Shown here piece after piece: positions 15,956 to 26,102 of a DNA stretch of 64,000 bases (positions are counted from its first letter, which is position 1; every line of letters starts with the position of its first letter). The stretch lies in assembly GCF_900446695.1 (NCBI RefSeq), contig NZ_UAVP01000009.1:2501-66500 (forward strand), written 5' to 3'. Origin of the DNA: Capnocytophaga sputigena (GTDB taxonomy: Bacteria > Bacteroidota > Bacteroidia > Flavobacteriales > Flavobacteriaceae). The notes beneath the pieces are model-generated. The model ran no database searches. It was given only the letters and a program-made list of their open reading frames with translations, and was not told the origin of the DNA. A program made the translations under genes and the position numbers.

Positions 15956-17206
15956 ATGCAGATGAAGAAATTATGTACACTCCTTATGGCCATACTAATG
16001 GCACAAAGTATTTTTGCTCAAATTAGCAACGAAACTTTCACTTCGGGCACAACAGGCAATCGCCAAAAATTAGGCATCTACAAGCCCGCAGGTTACACCG
16101 ATAAACAAACCTACCCACTCATAGTAGTGCTCAATGCCAACACCCTAATGGAACCCGTGGTAACCGCTGTGCGTTATTACGAACAATTCCAAGAAATGCC
16201 CAAATGTATAGTAGTAGGCGTATTCGATGAAAAGTTAGAAGATGTAGCTGTCATCGATGAGGTAGGACGCCCTATGAATGAGTCGGCGCGCTATTTCGAG
16301 TTTATTTCCAATGAATTAGTACCCTATATACAAGGCAAATACCCTATCGCCAACTTCAAAGGAATTGTAGCTTCAGAGGAAGCTGGATTTCTAATCAACT
16401 ACTACCTGCTTAGCCCAAAATCTCCCTTTAGTATGTACGTGAGCCTAAACCCTACAGTAATCCCACGTATGGCACCCGAATTTGCCACCGCTCTGGCTGC
16501 AGGACCCTCAAAAAATCAACACCGCTTGTACTACTATATGGCAACCGCCGATGTAGAGAACAAACTCAACTACGACAAAGCTATTAATTTTGAAAAAGGT
16601 TTGCGCTCTATGCCTATCCACCAATCAGTAGTCTACCGCTTTGCCGATATGAAGGGAAGCTCTATCAACTCCGCCAAATTACAAGGAATCGCACAAGCGT
16701 TCGACGAGTGTTTCGATATCTACAAACCTATAGGAGGCAAGGAATACAAAACCCAAATGGAAACCCTTAGCAACAATATTTTTGAATATTTAGAGAACAA
16801 GTACAACACTATCGAACAGTATATCGGACTCAAAAAGAAACCATTGCTCAACGATATAATGGCAACCTACACCGCTATCAAATCTGCTGCCGATTGGGAG
16901 TCACTTAGGAAGTTAGCAAAATATGTAGAAAGCAATGGTTATGTAAAAACCGCTATGCCTAACTTCTTCTTAGCCGAATACTACGAAAAGACTGAAGACT
17001 ATAAAAAAGCATTGAAAACCTATCAAAAATCGTATACTGAGCCCAGTATAGATTTCATCACCGCCGACCTTATCAACGAGCGTATCAATGCACTTAAAAC
17101 CAATAGAAATTTAGGAAAAACCTCTAAGAAATCTAAGAAAATTACAGAGGAAGTTTCAGAACCCATAGACGAACAAACCCCCACTGATGAAAGTAATCAA
17201 AACTAA
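15956..17206 (+). CDS. Secreted esterase-like alpha/beta-hydrolase with C-terminal helical domain
   Basis: 416 residues from the ATG at 15956 (a second ATG lies six bases on). A signal peptide ends at AQSIFAQ. The first 270 residues resemble the esterase D family (YKPAGYTDKQTYPLIVVLN, CIVVGVFDE, ARYFEFISNELVPYIQGKYP). The nucleophile elbow, normally GHSxGG, reads VASEEAG, so the glycines around the serine are lost. This may be a non-catalytic or altered enzyme. The C-terminal third is helical and TPR-like (YYEKTEDYKKALKTYQKS). It overlaps rfbC by 20 bp. Confidence 0.72.
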   Translation: MQMKKLCTLLMAILMAQSIFAQISNETFTSGTTGNRQKLGIYKPAGYTDKQTYPLIVVLNANTLMEPVVTAVRYYEQFQEMPKCIVVGVFDEKLEDVAVIDEVGRPMNESARYFEFISNELVPYIQGKYPIANFKGIVASEEAGFLINYYLLSPKSPFSMYVSLNPTVIPRMAPEFATALAAGPSKNQHRLYYYMATADVENKLNYDKAINFEKGLRSMPIHQSVVYRFADMKGSSINSAKLQGIAQAFDECFDIYKPIGGKEYKTQMETLSNNIFEYLENKYNTIEQYIGLKKKPLLNDIMATYTAIKSAADWESLRKLAKYVESNGYVKTAMPNFFLAEYYEKTEDYKKALKTYQKSYTEPSIDFITADLINERINALKTNRNLGKTSKKSKKITEEVSEPIDEQTPTDESNQN

Positions 17207-17735
17207 ATTAGAAGGCGTGGTGATTATAGAGCCACAAGTATTTTTTGACGACAGAGGTTATTTTTTTGAGTCGTTTTCACAGCAGCGTTTCAATGAGCAA
17301 GTAGCCCCCATCACATTTGTACAGGACAACGAATCAAAATCCAGTTATGGTGTATTGCGTGGCTTGCACTTCCAAAAGCCCCCTTTTGCACAATCCAAAT
17401 TAGTACGAGTCGTGAAGGGCAAGGTATTGGATGTAGCAGTAGATTTGCGCAAAGGCTCACCCACCTTTGGGCAATACGAATCGGTAGTGCTTAGCGAGGA
17501 AAACAAACGACAGTTTTTTATTCCACAAGGCTTTGCACACGGTTTTGCAGTACTGAGTGAAGAAGCTATTTTTCAGTACAAATGCGACAACTACTACGCC
17601 CCTCAGAGCGAGGGAAGTGTGCGCTGGAACGACCCTACTATAGCGATAGATTGGCAGCTGCCAGAAAAAGATATTATCCTATCGGCAAAAGATGAAAAAG
17701 CTCCACTTTTATCACAATTAACAATTAATGATTGA
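17187..17735 (+). CDS. rfbC: dTDP-4-dehydrorhamnose 3,5-epimerase
   Basis: Converts dTDP-4-keto-6-deoxyglucose to dTDP-4-keto-L-rhamnose. 182 residues, the usual length. DDRGYFFE at the start, GVLRGLHFQ with the catalytic His61, VVKGKVLDVAVDLRKGSP and IPQGFAHGFAVLSE are typical. The rmlA, rmlB and rmlD partners are not in the window. The start overlaps the previous gene by 20 bp, so the two are probably translated together. Confidence 0.93.
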   Translation: MKVIKTKLEGVVIIEPQVFFDDRGYFFESFSQQRFNEQVAPITFVQDNESKSSYGVLRGLHFQKPPFAQSKLVRVVKGKVLDVAVDLRKGSPTFGQYESVVLSEENKRQFFIPQGFAHGFAVLSEEAIFQYKCDNYYAPQSEGSVRWNDPTIAIDWQLPEKDIILSAKDEKAPLLSQLTIND

Positions 17736-17802
17736 TAATTAAGGGGATACATTTTTTTACCTCTTATCTCTTACTTCATATCTAAAAAAGTTTGGTAAAA
17801 AG

Positions 17803-17834
17803 TTTGGTGGTTTCAAAAAAAGGTATTACTTTTG
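17803..17834 (+). promoter_or_regulatory. Promoter of tRNA-His
   Basis: TTTG (17803-17806), 20 nt, then TACTTTTG (17827-17834), 18 nt before the tRNA. Confidence 0.8.
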
Positions 17835-17852
17835 CCCCCGAAAAATAAAGAT

Positions 17853-17930
<78 letters not shown>

Positions 17931-17946
17931 AAGGGAAACCCTAATA

Positions 17947-17974
17947 AAAATACGCCTTAGAGCGTATTTTTTTA
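17947..17974 (+). terminator. Terminator after tRNA-His
   Basis: ATACGC and GCGTAT pair around a 6-nt loop, extended by AAAA/TTTT, with a T run. Beyond it, 17975-18177 contains dispersed repeat fragments (CCGTGCAAT, AGCTGCACCAGCTG) and no gene. Confidence 0.85.
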
Positions 17975-18177
17975 TGTCTATACTTTAAAGGCATAACAAA
18001 ACATTAACTTGCAACCATATTTACACCACAATCCGTGCAATCTAGCTGCACCAGCTGCTACTCCGTGCAATAATACAGATTTATCCGTGTAATCAGTACG
18101 AGGCTTAAATAAATAGCGAAACTGTTTATGAGATTAATGAATGTTTAACTATATATTTCTCACATCAAACTTTATTT

Positions 18178-19113
18178 ATGTTTTTAAGAAAATACAGTCA
18201 CAATATATACAAGGTACAAGTAGTCTTATTTCTGGTATTTATATTTTTAGCTACTGTATATTACAATTATCCACAGGCGCATCGCTTTTTCAATAGGATA
18301 TGGTATGAAAATTCTTGTTTCTGTTTTGATTATCTATTTTCAGCTATAATGACAATATTGTTCGCTTGTTTTTTTTGGATAATCTTGGTCTATCCTCTTG
18401 TTTATCTGTTTTCTTTGTTCTTTATGAAAATGGGTTGGAAAAGGCTTGTAATATTGCTAATTCTTTATTTAACAAGCTTTGTTTGTGAATTTTCTCTATA
18501 CACCATACCCAATCAACAAATGTTTAAGGAGAGGAGAAAACAAAATCCAGATGAAATTCCTACTGAGCAAGCTCAAAAAGTAAATGACGATTACCAAGCA
18601 TTTATAGAAAATAAAAATGATACAACCAATATAAATAGAAAAGAGTTATATAAAATCTTTAAATATGATGAATTTTCCGAAAGAGAGGGGTATTATCAAA
18701 TTCCATATTATGGATGTCCATACAAAGGAAATAAATTAGGAAATGCGAATGTTATTCTAATTCCTAAGACAAATCGATTTGATACTTTTATCATTGCATC
18801 TAAATGCAATGGTGAAGAAGTGTGTAAAGATAAAATAAGAAAAGAAATAATGTCATTATCAATAGAAGAACTCAACCAACATTTCAATGCTGTTATTTTT
18901 ATCATAGATAAAAAATATTTGGAATATACACCAGATTTAGAGACTTCTTATAATCCTAAATATCCTTATAAAGAAGATGCTTATGTTTTAGAAAATGGCA
19001 AATGGTCAATAAGAAAAACATATACTGTTACAGATGAAATAGAACAAGAAATCAATAGGTTACAGGATAGATATATCGATAGTTTAGTAGAAGAGTATCG
19101 ATTTCGGGAATAA
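18178..19113 (+). CDS. Membrane protein of unknown function
   Basis: 311 residues. Three hydrophobic helices occupy residues 12-32, 50-82 and 87-108, followed by a soluble C-terminal domain of about 200 residues rich in Lys, Glu and Tyr. No family is recognised. The A+T-rich codons differ from those of rfbC and thyA. The next gene starts 27 bases on. Confidence 0.65.
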   Translation: MFLRKYSHNIYKVQVVLFLVFIFLATVYYNYPQAHRFFNRIWYENSCFCFDYLFSAIMTILFACFFWIILVYPLVYLFSLFFMKMGWKRLVILLILYLTSFVCEFSLYTIPNQQMFKERRKQNPDEIPTEQAQKVNDDYQAFIENKNDTTNINRKELYKIFKYDEFSEREGYYQIPYYGCPYKGNKLGNANVILIPKTNRFDTFIIASKCNGEEVCKDKIRKEIMSLSIEELNQHFNAVIFIIDKKYLEYTPDLETSYNPKYPYKEDAYVLENGKWSIRKTYTVTDEIEQEINRLQDRYIDSLVEEYRFRE

Positions 19114-19140
19114 TTTCAAATAAAAAAGCAGCTGAAAAAT

Positions 19141-19851
19141 ATGAAGAAATTATTAAACAGATGGTTTTGTTATACATTAGTGCTGCTATGTAGCGCGATG
19201 TATGCACAACCTTGTACATTCAAAGATGTCATAGAGAGAACAACACATAATGTACCTTATGAAAAATACAACATTCATCTTGATATGTTGCAAGTTTTAA
19301 ATGGTAAAAAAGATAACTTTTTAGGATTTATAGGGGTAAATCGCAAACGGTTGCGCATCACTTTTACCTCTATAAAAAAGAGTGAAGAAAATAAAGATCT
19401 ATATGAAGTAGAGGGCTTTAGTACTGTGATGAACAAAAACAAACGGACTTTCAAAGGAATGTTTACTTTACTTTCTCATTACAAATTTACCGAACCTACT
19501 TTTGAAGAACCTCTTAAAAATGGAGATATTGAGGGTTTTTCTACTTTTTCATACCAATTAGCAGAAGAAGAAAAACTTTCCGCAACAGGTATTTTTAAAG
19601 GAGAAATGCTTGTTCTTTGGTATAAGAGAATAAATAAAAACCCCATATATTCTAATATATTCTTTTATACTGATGGAGAAAGAAATTACCAATTTTTTGG
19701 TACTTGGACGAGTTATAAAACTAAAAAAGCCTCTATAGCCTCTTGGGGAGAATATCGTATTCCTTGCTCAGGTGATTTTGATGGAGGAGTAGGTGATTTT
19801 ATCCCTAAACCCCAATATTGGCAATATGGTTGGGAGGAGTTTAGGTATTAG
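19141..19851 (+). CDS. Secreted protein of unknown function
   Basis: 236 residues with a signal peptide (cleavage after AMYAQ). The mature part looks beta-rich (FLGFIGVNRKRLRITF, YQFFGTWTSYKTKKASI, ASWGEYRIPCSGDFDGG). No family is recognised. It probably belongs to one transcript with the 18178 gene. Confidence 0.65.
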   Translation: MKKLLNRWFCYTLVLLCSAMYAQPCTFKDVIERTTHNVPYEKYNIHLDMLQVLNGKKDNFLGFIGVNRKRLRITFTSIKKSEENKDLYEVEGFSTVMNKNKRTFKGMFTLLSHYKFTEPTFEEPLKNGDIEGFSTFSYQLAEEEKLSATGIFKGEMLVLWYKRINKNPIYSNIFFYTDGERNYQFFGTWTSYKTKKASIASWGEYRIPCSGDFDGGVGDFIPKPQYWQYGWEEFRY

Positions 19852-19880
19852 TTCCTAAGAATACAACAAAAATTGAGAAA

Positions 19881-19920
19881 TAACGTGAGTTCGATGTTCT
19901 GTTATATCGAACTCACGTTA
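19881..19920. terminator. 15-bp perfect inverted repeat between convergent genes
   Basis: TAACGTGAGTTCGAT (19881-19895) and its exact complement (19906-19920) enclose a 10-nt loop. It lies between the stop of the 19141 gene and the stop of fcl. Half of it recurs near 15655, so it is also a member of a dispersed family. A terminator role is likely from position, although T runs are short. Confidence 0.65.
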
Positions 19921-19924
19921 ATTA

Positions 19925-20998
19925 TTAAGAATTGCAATAATGTTCATACATCAGTTTTACGCCTTCTTGGAGTTCGATGGTGTGTTGCCAACCGAGTTGG
20001 TGTAGCTTGCTGGGGTCGGTGAGTTTACGCATTGTACCATCGGGTTTGGTACTATCGAATATTATTTCTCCTTGATAGCCAATGGTCTCTTTTATCATAT
20101 AAGCAAGCTCTTTGATAGAAATCTCTTTGCCCGTACCAATGTTGATGTGCGTATTGCGCACCTCTTTGGTATTGGTGGGGTAAGTATCTTTAAAATTGAT
20201 ACGTTCCATTAGAAACACACAAGCATCTGCCATATCTTCACTCCACAAGAACTCGCGCAAAGGTGTGCCAGTACCCCATAAAGTTACTTTTTTATCGGTG
20301 ATGCCATATTTAGCTAAAATGGTTTGTATGAATTCCTTGCTACTTTCACCCGTAATACTTTCTACAGGACGCTTGTTGAGGTCTGTTTTTACAGCTTGCC
20401 AATCGTTGTTGAGCAAGGCTTTTGCCAAATGGATTTTGCGTACCATTGCAGGCAATACGTGTGAGTTTTCGAGGTGAAAATTATCGTTAGGTCCATAGAG
20501 GTTGGTAGGCATTACAGCAATATAATTAGTGCCGTATTGCAGGTTGTAGCTCTCGCATAGCTTGATGCCGGCAATCTTAGCAATGGCATAAGGTTCATTA
20601 GTATATTCTAACGGAGAGGTGAGCAAACATTCTTCTTTCATAGGCTGAGGCGCTTCCTTAGGGTAGATGCAAGTACTCCCTAAAAATAACAGTTTTTTCA
20701 CCTTATTTTCGTAAGCCGAATGAATCACATTGTTTTGAATCATCAGGTTTTCGTAGATAAAATCAGCGCGATAGATGTTGTTAGCCATAATGCCCCCTAC
20801 TTTGGCTGCTGCCAAGAAGACATACTCGGGTTTTTCATCTTTAAAGAATTGAGCGACAGCTTGTGCATCACGTAGGTCGAGTTCGGCACTGGTTCTGCCA
20901 ATTAAATTAGTATATCCTTTTTGAGAAAGATTCTTCCAAATAGCAGAACCCACTAACCCTTTGTGTCCTGCAATATATATTTTAGCGTTTTTATCCAT
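19925..20998 (-). CDS. fcl: GDP-L-fucose synthase
   Basis: Epimerase/reductase that turns GDP-4-keto-6-deoxymannose into GDP-L-fucose with NADPH. 357 residues, somewhat longer than the enterobacterial enzyme because of an inserted segment (around residues 195-230) common in Bacteroidota. The NADP fold GHKGLVG (residues 11-17), STC at 108-110 and the catalytic pair Tyr137/Lys141 (EPYAIAK) are visible. It lies two bases after gmd. Confidence 0.97.
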   Translation of the reverse strand: MDKNAKIYIAGHKGLVGSAIWKNLSQKGYTNLIGRTSAELDLRDAQAVAQFFKDEKPEYVFLAAAKVGGIMANNIYRADFIYENLMIQNNVIHSAYENKVKKLLFLGSTCIYPKEAPQPMKEECLLTSPLEYTNEPYAIAKIAGIKLCESYNLQYGTNYIAVMPTNLYGPNDNFHLENSHVLPAMVRKIHLAKALLNNDWQAVKTDLNKRPVESITGESSKEFIQTILAKYGITDKKVTLWGTGTPLREFLWSEDMADACVFLMERINFKDTYPTNTKEVRNTHINIGTGKEISIKELAYMIKETIGYQGEIIFDSTKPDGTMRKLTDPSKLHQLGWQHTIELQEGVKLMYEHYCNS

Positions 20999-21000
20999 TG

Positions 21001-22158
21001 TTATTCAAAGTAATTCATTACAGTGAAGCCACCTTCTTTGAGGTAAGCATCGCGTTTGAAGAGTTTGATATCCGAGCGCATCATATCTTCGATTAATCCT
21101 TTGAGGTCATACTCAGGTTTCCAACCTAAAACAGTTTGCGATTTGGTAGGGTCGCCAATGAGTAAATCCACCTCAGTAGGGCGGAAATATTGAGGGTCTA
21201 CATTCACCACTTCTGGGTTATTGGTAATACGTTCGCGTATAGCACTGAGGTACTTTTCGCCTACTTTTTCGCTGAAAACAGAAGCGTCTACTGCAGTGAT
21301 ATAGCCTTTTTCGTCTACGCCTTTACCTTTAAATTCGATAGTGAGACCTATTTCTCTGGCAGACATTGTGATAAAATCGCGGATGGCGGTAGTAATGCCT
21401 GTAGCGATTACATAATCACTGGGGGCAGGCTGTTGCAAGATGAGGTACATCGCCTTGATATAGTCTTTGGCGTGCCCCCAATCGCGTTGAGAGCTGAGGT
21501 TACCCATATAGAACTTATCCTGCATACCCAACGCTACCCTGCTGAGCGCACGGGTTACCTTGCGGGTTACGAAAGTCTCCCCACGTATAGGAGATTCGTG
21601 GTTGAAGAGGATACCATTAGAGGCATGCATATTATAGGCTTCACGGTAGTTTACGGTAATCCAATAGGCATATAATTTAGCTACTGCATAAGGTGAACGC
21701 GGATAGAAAGGAGTGCGCTCACTTTGGGGTACTTCTTGCACTAATCCATAGAGTTCGGAGGTAGAAGCTTGATAGATACGCGTTTTTTCGGTAAGCCCTA
21801 AGAGGCGTACAGCTTCGAGGATGCGTAAGGTGCCGAGACCATCGGCGTTACCTACGTATTCAGGGGTTTGGAAACTCACGTGCACGTGGCTCATCGCAGC
21901 GAGGTTGTAGATTTCATCGGGTTGTACCTCTTGGATAAGGCGAGTGATATTCATACTATCGGTGAGGTCGCCGTAGTGTAAGATGAGGTTGCGGTGTTCT
22001 AAATGGGGGTCTTGGTAGAGATGGTCAATACGGTCGGTATTGAAGAGAGAGGAGCGGCGTTTCATACCGTGTACCTCATATCCTTTTTTAAGCAGGTACT
22101 CAGCGAGATAGGCACCATCTTGCCCTGTGATACCTGTAATGAGTGCTTTTTTTGTCAT
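21001..22158 (-). CDS. gmd: GDP-mannose 4,6-dehydratase
   Basis: First step from GDP-mannose to GDP-fucose. 385 residues. [10 protein letters not shown] (NADP fold, residues 9-18), STSELYG (catalytic Thr/Ser-Glu), SPYAVAK (Tyr/Lys), [19 protein letters not shown] and the [12 protein letters not shown] end are diagnostic. It forms an operon with fcl and is the last metabolic pair of the polysaccharide locus. Confidence 0.98.
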   Translation of the reverse strand: MTKKALITGITGQDGAYLAEYLLKKGYEVHGMKRRSSLFNTDRIDHLYQDPHLEHRNLILHYGDLTDSMNITRLIQEVQPDEIYNLAAMSHVHVSFQTPEYVGNADGLGTLRILEAVRLLGLTEKTRIYQASTSELYGLVQEVPQSERTPFYPRSPYAVAKLYAYWITVNYREAYNMHASNGILFNHESPIRGETFVTRKVTRALSRVALGMQDKFYMGNLSSQRDWGHAKDYIKAMYLILQQPAPSDYVIATGITTAIRDFITMSAREIGLTIEFKGKGVDEKGYITAVDASVFSEKVGEKYLSAIRERITNNPEVVNVDPQYFRPTEVDLLIGDPTKSQTVLGWKPEYDLKGLIEDMMRSDIKLFKRDAYLKEGGFTVMNYFE

Positions 22159-22196
22159 TTTATTATTTGGTGTAATAAAGGTGATTGTTCAAGGGG

Positions 22197-22204
22197 CGAA
22201 GTTA
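22197..22204 (-). promoter_or_regulatory. Possible promoter of gmd-fcl
   Basis: The minus strand reads TAACTTCG, one base from TAnnTTTG. The same box, with about 24 of 26 surrounding bases alike, precedes the GT2 gene at 26800. No clear -33 element. Confidence 0.35.
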
Positions 22205-22272
22205 CGAAAAATATTGGAAATGGGGTTGTTTTGGTGATATTTTTTGATTTAACCCCTAACTTCAAGTTCATA

Positions 22273-24154
22273 TTAAGGAATGAGGAGTTTCTCACCATTC
22301 GCTATGAAAAGAGTTGCTATTTGTTGAGCTCCGTAGGTATTGAAATGATTGGTGTCGTACATTATTGGTTTCCCTGCTATACAACCATCATTAGGGATGT
22401 AATGAGAGAGATCTATTATATGGAGAGTAGGAAATTCGGTTTTTAGAGTAGCGATAAATCTTTCCCAACGTTCGTAATTTTTCTTGTATTTTTCTCCTCT
22501 AAGAGAGGTGAAATATTGGATTCCTACTTGCTCTTTGAGCTTTTGATTTCTTTGAACATCATAATCAAAATTAGCTGAGGAGTTTAGCACATAAACGTCT
22601 TTCCCAGCAGCTAACAAGGTGCGTATAGTAAGTAGCGATAAACTTTTCTGTATATGCAGGGATATTTTCTCTATCGGTAGTATATGAGTTTACTAAAAAG
22701 ATAACATTGTACTGTAGGTAGTGTTCTTGCAAGTAATCGAGCGCCTTTTTGCATTCGGGAGAAGGTTTCCACCCTTGAGTATCTAATAACGATGGACAAG
22801 CCCCAGCAGATAAGACATCGGCTTTCCAACCTTCCTTTTTCCCCACTATATCTATGAAAGGAGATAAATGAGAGGTGTGGCTATCGCCTACAAAAAGGAT
22901 TTTTTTAGAATAAAGACTTTGTGTATTGCCTAATGTTTGCAAAGTATCTTTTGAGGTACTACATTTTTCACACGTTACTGGTGGAAAGTGTGATGAAGTT
23001 TTTTGAAGCTCGGGAATTTTTGCTTGATATAGGCTGTAACTAATAGCTATCACTACTGTAAGAGGCAATAGGTATAAATACAAAAAGCTCTTCTTGAAAG
23101 TGTATTTTTTCTTTCTAAAAGGTTGTTCTACGAAATAATAGGTGATGATTGAAAGTAAGAACATTAGTATAAAAGCTCCTAAAGCAACCCCTAAAGGTAA
23201 GTCGCCTCCACCTAAAAAATACCTACACATTGCTAATATAACCCAGTGCCATAAGTATAAAGAGTACGAGAGTTTTCCTATCCACACTATAAGTGGTATT
23301 GAGAATAGTTTTTTCACGTAGTTTCCTTTTTCATTGGCTACAATTAGTAGCGCTGTAGGGACACACAACAAGAATGAAGTTACCCCTGGGAAATAAGGAG
23401 GAACAAAAATGCCTTTGATACACAAGCAAGCTATAATTATTATAAAAGTGCTGATGCCTAATATATTAGATGCTTTTGGAGACAAATGATTGCCTTTCAA
23501 GCACAAGATTACAGCTAGCAATGAGCCTGTGAGCAACTCTATCATTCGCAAGTGAGGGAGATAGTAGACATCTAAGTATATGCTTATTTTCTCTAATGGT
23601 AAGAAGGAGAGGCATAGCAAGAAAAACATTGTTGAGAGTAATACAGCTATGATATGTTTTCTGAGGAACTTACTTTTAAATATCACCCATAACAATAGGG
23701 GAAAAATGAAATAGAACTGTTCTTCTACAGATAGTGACCATATATGATTGAAAGGTCGTTCTTCGGTAGATATATCAAAATAGCCTCCCACTCTTGCAAA
23801 ATAGATGTTAGACAGAAAGAAAACAGAAGCTACTGCACTGTTGGCAACACTGTAATAATCTTTGGTTAAGAAGAGCCATCGTGTGAGCAATAACCCTACA
23901 ACTATCACCACAAAACAAACAGGAAGAATTCGCCTGATGCGCCTATTATAGAAATTGGCAAACGAAAAGTTGTTTTGCTCCATCTCACGATAGAGAATAG
24001 TGGTAATGAGAAAGCCTGAAATAACGAAAAAGATATCTACCCCCAAAAAGCCATTGGGCAAGAGCGTTGGGCTTAAATGAAATAATACAACGGCTAAAAC
24101 CGCTAAAGCGCGAAGTCCATCGATGTCGGGGCGATAAGTATTCTTTTTCAGCAT
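22273..24154 (-). pseudogene. OafA-type O-acyltransferase with SGNH domain, frameshifted
   Basis: The first frame (24154-22571) holds an acyltransferase-3 domain: RPDIDGLRALAVLAVVLFH with its catalytic His, FVISGFLITTILYRE, FYNRRIRRILP, IWSLSVEEQFYF and about ten membrane helices up to residue 370. The SGNH hydrolase domain then begins (KILFVGDSHTSHL). Near 22625-22635 the frame shifts by one base. The rest of the SGNH domain (AAGKDVYVLNSSA, the acidic DTNHFNTYGAQ end) continues in another frame to 22273. No homopolymer is present at the site. Intact, the enzyme would acetylate a surface sugar. Phase-variable or sequencing error are alternatives to true loss. Confidence 0.85.
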
Positions 24155-24165
24155 AATAAGCGTTT

Positions 24166-24999
24166 TTAGTCCTTCTCTAAAATTTGTTTTAAGGTTTTTT
24201 GATTGATTTTCTTTCTTTCCTTATCAAAAAACCAACCGTACTTATTGAAGTAATAAATAGCTGATTTGATATGGGCTTTTAATAGTTTGATATTTTTATA
24301 GGATGCTTTTTGATATTCGTGTACAACAACGGCTTCGGGGAAGAAGATGGTTTTGTAGGCACGATGGATGCGACGGTTGAGGTCGAAATCTTCCATATAC
24401 ATAAAAAAGTGTTCATCAAATAATCCTACTTTCTCAAGGGCTTCGGTGCGCAAGAACATAAAGCAACCTGAGAGTATGGGGATGTTCATCGTTTGGTTAT
24501 AGCTAAAGTTGTGTAACTCAAAATGTTTATTGCTTTTATCTCTCCATTTTTTAAAAGGGATAAAACGCCTAAAAATGAGGTCGATAGGGGAGGGGAGGAG
24601 TTTGCAAAGGTATTGCAATTGACCATCTGGATAGATGATTTTTGGCATTATATTGCCTACCTCGGGGTGCTCATTCATATAATGAGTGAGTTTTTCTAAG
24701 GCACCTTCTTGTATTACAATATCAGGATTTAAGACTATGTGATAGGGTAGCCCTTGCTCCATAGATTTTTTGATAGCAATATTATGTGCTTTGCCATACC
24801 CCATATTCTCGTTGTTGAAAATATAGTGTATTTCCTTATCGGGGTACATTGTTAGTACGCTTTTGAGCACATCGGTGGGCGAGTTGTCGACAAGGAACAA
24901 CTGTAGTGCCTCACTTTTGCAAGCGAAGTAGCTATCGATGACCTTTTTGAGAGGTGTGAGGTTGGTTTGGTATAACACTATGGAGGCTGAGAGTTTCAT
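24166..24999 (-). CDS. Family 2 glycosyltransferase
   Basis: 277 residues. GT-A fold: ASIVLYQTN at the start, DNSPTD, ENMGYGKAHNIAIKK, the metal-binding LNPDIVIQ, and the MYMEDFDLNRRI motif seen in rhamnosyltransferase-like GT2 enzymes. Sugar and acceptor cannot be told from the sequence. The start overlaps the WbsX-like gene by four bases. Confidence 0.92.
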   Translation of the reverse strand: MKLSASIVLYQTNLTPLKKVIDSYFACKSEALQLFLVDNSPTDVLKSVLTMYPDKEIHYIFNNENMGYGKAHNIAIKKSMEQGLPYHIVLNPDIVIQEGALEKLTHYMNEHPEVGNIMPKIIYPDGQLQYLCKLLPSPIDLIFRRFIPFKKWRDKSNKHFELHNFSYNQTMNIPILSGCFMFLRTEALEKVGLFDEHFFMYMEDFDLNRRIHRAYKTIFFPEAVVVHEYQKASYKNIKLLKAHIKSAIYYFNKYGWFFDKERKKINQKTLKQILEKD

Positions 25000-26102
25000 T
25001 CCGATAATTTTTTAACGACGTCTAAATATTGGTATTCATAAGTAGTATCAGGTTCTAAATAAGCGCCTTCCGACCATTCATTCCAAGCATTGATGAATAC
25101 AAATTCGTTTCCTTTAGCAGCTTCGATAAGGGAGAGTTCTTTTAAAAAGTGTTCAAAATTGGCAGGAGTAGCGTTTACAAAGAATTTAGAGCGATTTTTG
25201 TATCGGGGAGTGTTATCCCAATCTACAATAATTGATTGATAGGTTTTGTCTTGAGTTTGTTGTGCCAAAGTTAAGAGCGCTTCACCAAAAGCTACATAGT
25301 CTACTTTTTGGCTTTTTTCCATTTTAAATTTGAGTCGGCCTATCCAGAATTGCATTTTTTCAGGCAATCGTCTCAGTTTTTTTTCTATTGCTGACACCCA
25401 CGATTTGCGTTGGAAGAATTTTTTGTTGAACAGATAGCGAGGTTGAAAGAGCATTTTGGCTTGGAAGCTGCTATACACTTCGTCTTCTCTATCGAGGTCA
25501 TAGGATTTCATTCCGATAAAATAGATGCCTTCAAAACCATTTTCACGAGCTTTTTGGTTGAAGAAATTCATCCATTGGGTTTGATGTTTATTGAGTTCGG
25601 GCCGATAGATGCAAAATACAGGTTTTTGGTCTATGGTAATATAGCGAGGGTCTTTGAAAAAAGGTAACAAATAATCAAAATGTTGTTGCCAAAGATCTTT
25701 ATCATTTAAATGTTTTTGTTCCATCAGTATTTCGGAGCTACCGATCCACTGTTTTGTCCAAGTTTCGTTTGCCCAAGTGATACAGAAGTTGAGGTCGTTG
25801 TTAGGATTTGCTAAAAACAATTCCATAGGCTTGCCTAACAATAGCTTGCCATCAAACCAATAGTGATAGAAATTGAAGCCTCCTAATCCGTATTTTTTTG
25901 CTAATTGGGTTTGCCAAGCAATTACCTCAGCTTCAGTAAGGTCGTAGTAGTTGTTGTTCAAAGGGATTCGGGGTTGTCGTTGTTCTTCAGTATATTTTTG
26001 GGCGGCTTGTACCAACTCCCAATCGGTGAACTGGTGTCCCCACCATCGGTTGTTTTCTTCTATGGAGTGAAACTGAGGAAAATAGAAAGCTATATATTTC
26101 AT
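24996..26102 (-). CDS. WbsX-like polysaccharide enzyme (GH99-like)
   Basis: 368 residues. AFYFPQFHSIEENNRWWG, FTDW, GGFNFYHYWFDGK, ITWANETWTKQW and NAWNEWSEGAYLEPD are the signature of the WbsX family of O-antigen and capsule clusters, which carry a GH99-like barrel. Whether members act as glycosyltransferases or hydrolases is unsettled. Overlaps neighbours on both sides by four bases (ATGA). Confidence 0.88.
   Translation of the reverse strand: MKYIAFYFPQFHSIEENNRWWGHQFTDWELVQAAQKYTEEQRQPRIPLNNNYYDLTEAEVIAWQTQLAKKYGLGGFNFYHYWFDGKLLLGKPMELFLANPNNDLNFCITWANETWTKQWIGSSEILMEQKHLNDKDLWQQHFDYLLPFFKDPRYITIDQKPVFCIYRPELNKHQTQWMNFFNQKARENGFEGIYFIGMKSYDLDREDEVYSSFQAKMLFQPRYLFNKKFFQRKSWVSAIEKKLRRLPEKMQFWIGRLKFKMEKSQKVDYVAFGEALLTLAQQTQDKTYQSIIVDWDNTPRYKNRSKFFVNATPANFEHFLKELSLIEAAKGNEFVFINAWNEWSEGAYLEPDTTYEYQYLDVVKKLSE

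Noticed and set aside
19881-19920. Inverted repeat as the end of an insertion sequence
   Set aside because: No transposase gene or matching second end is present nearby.
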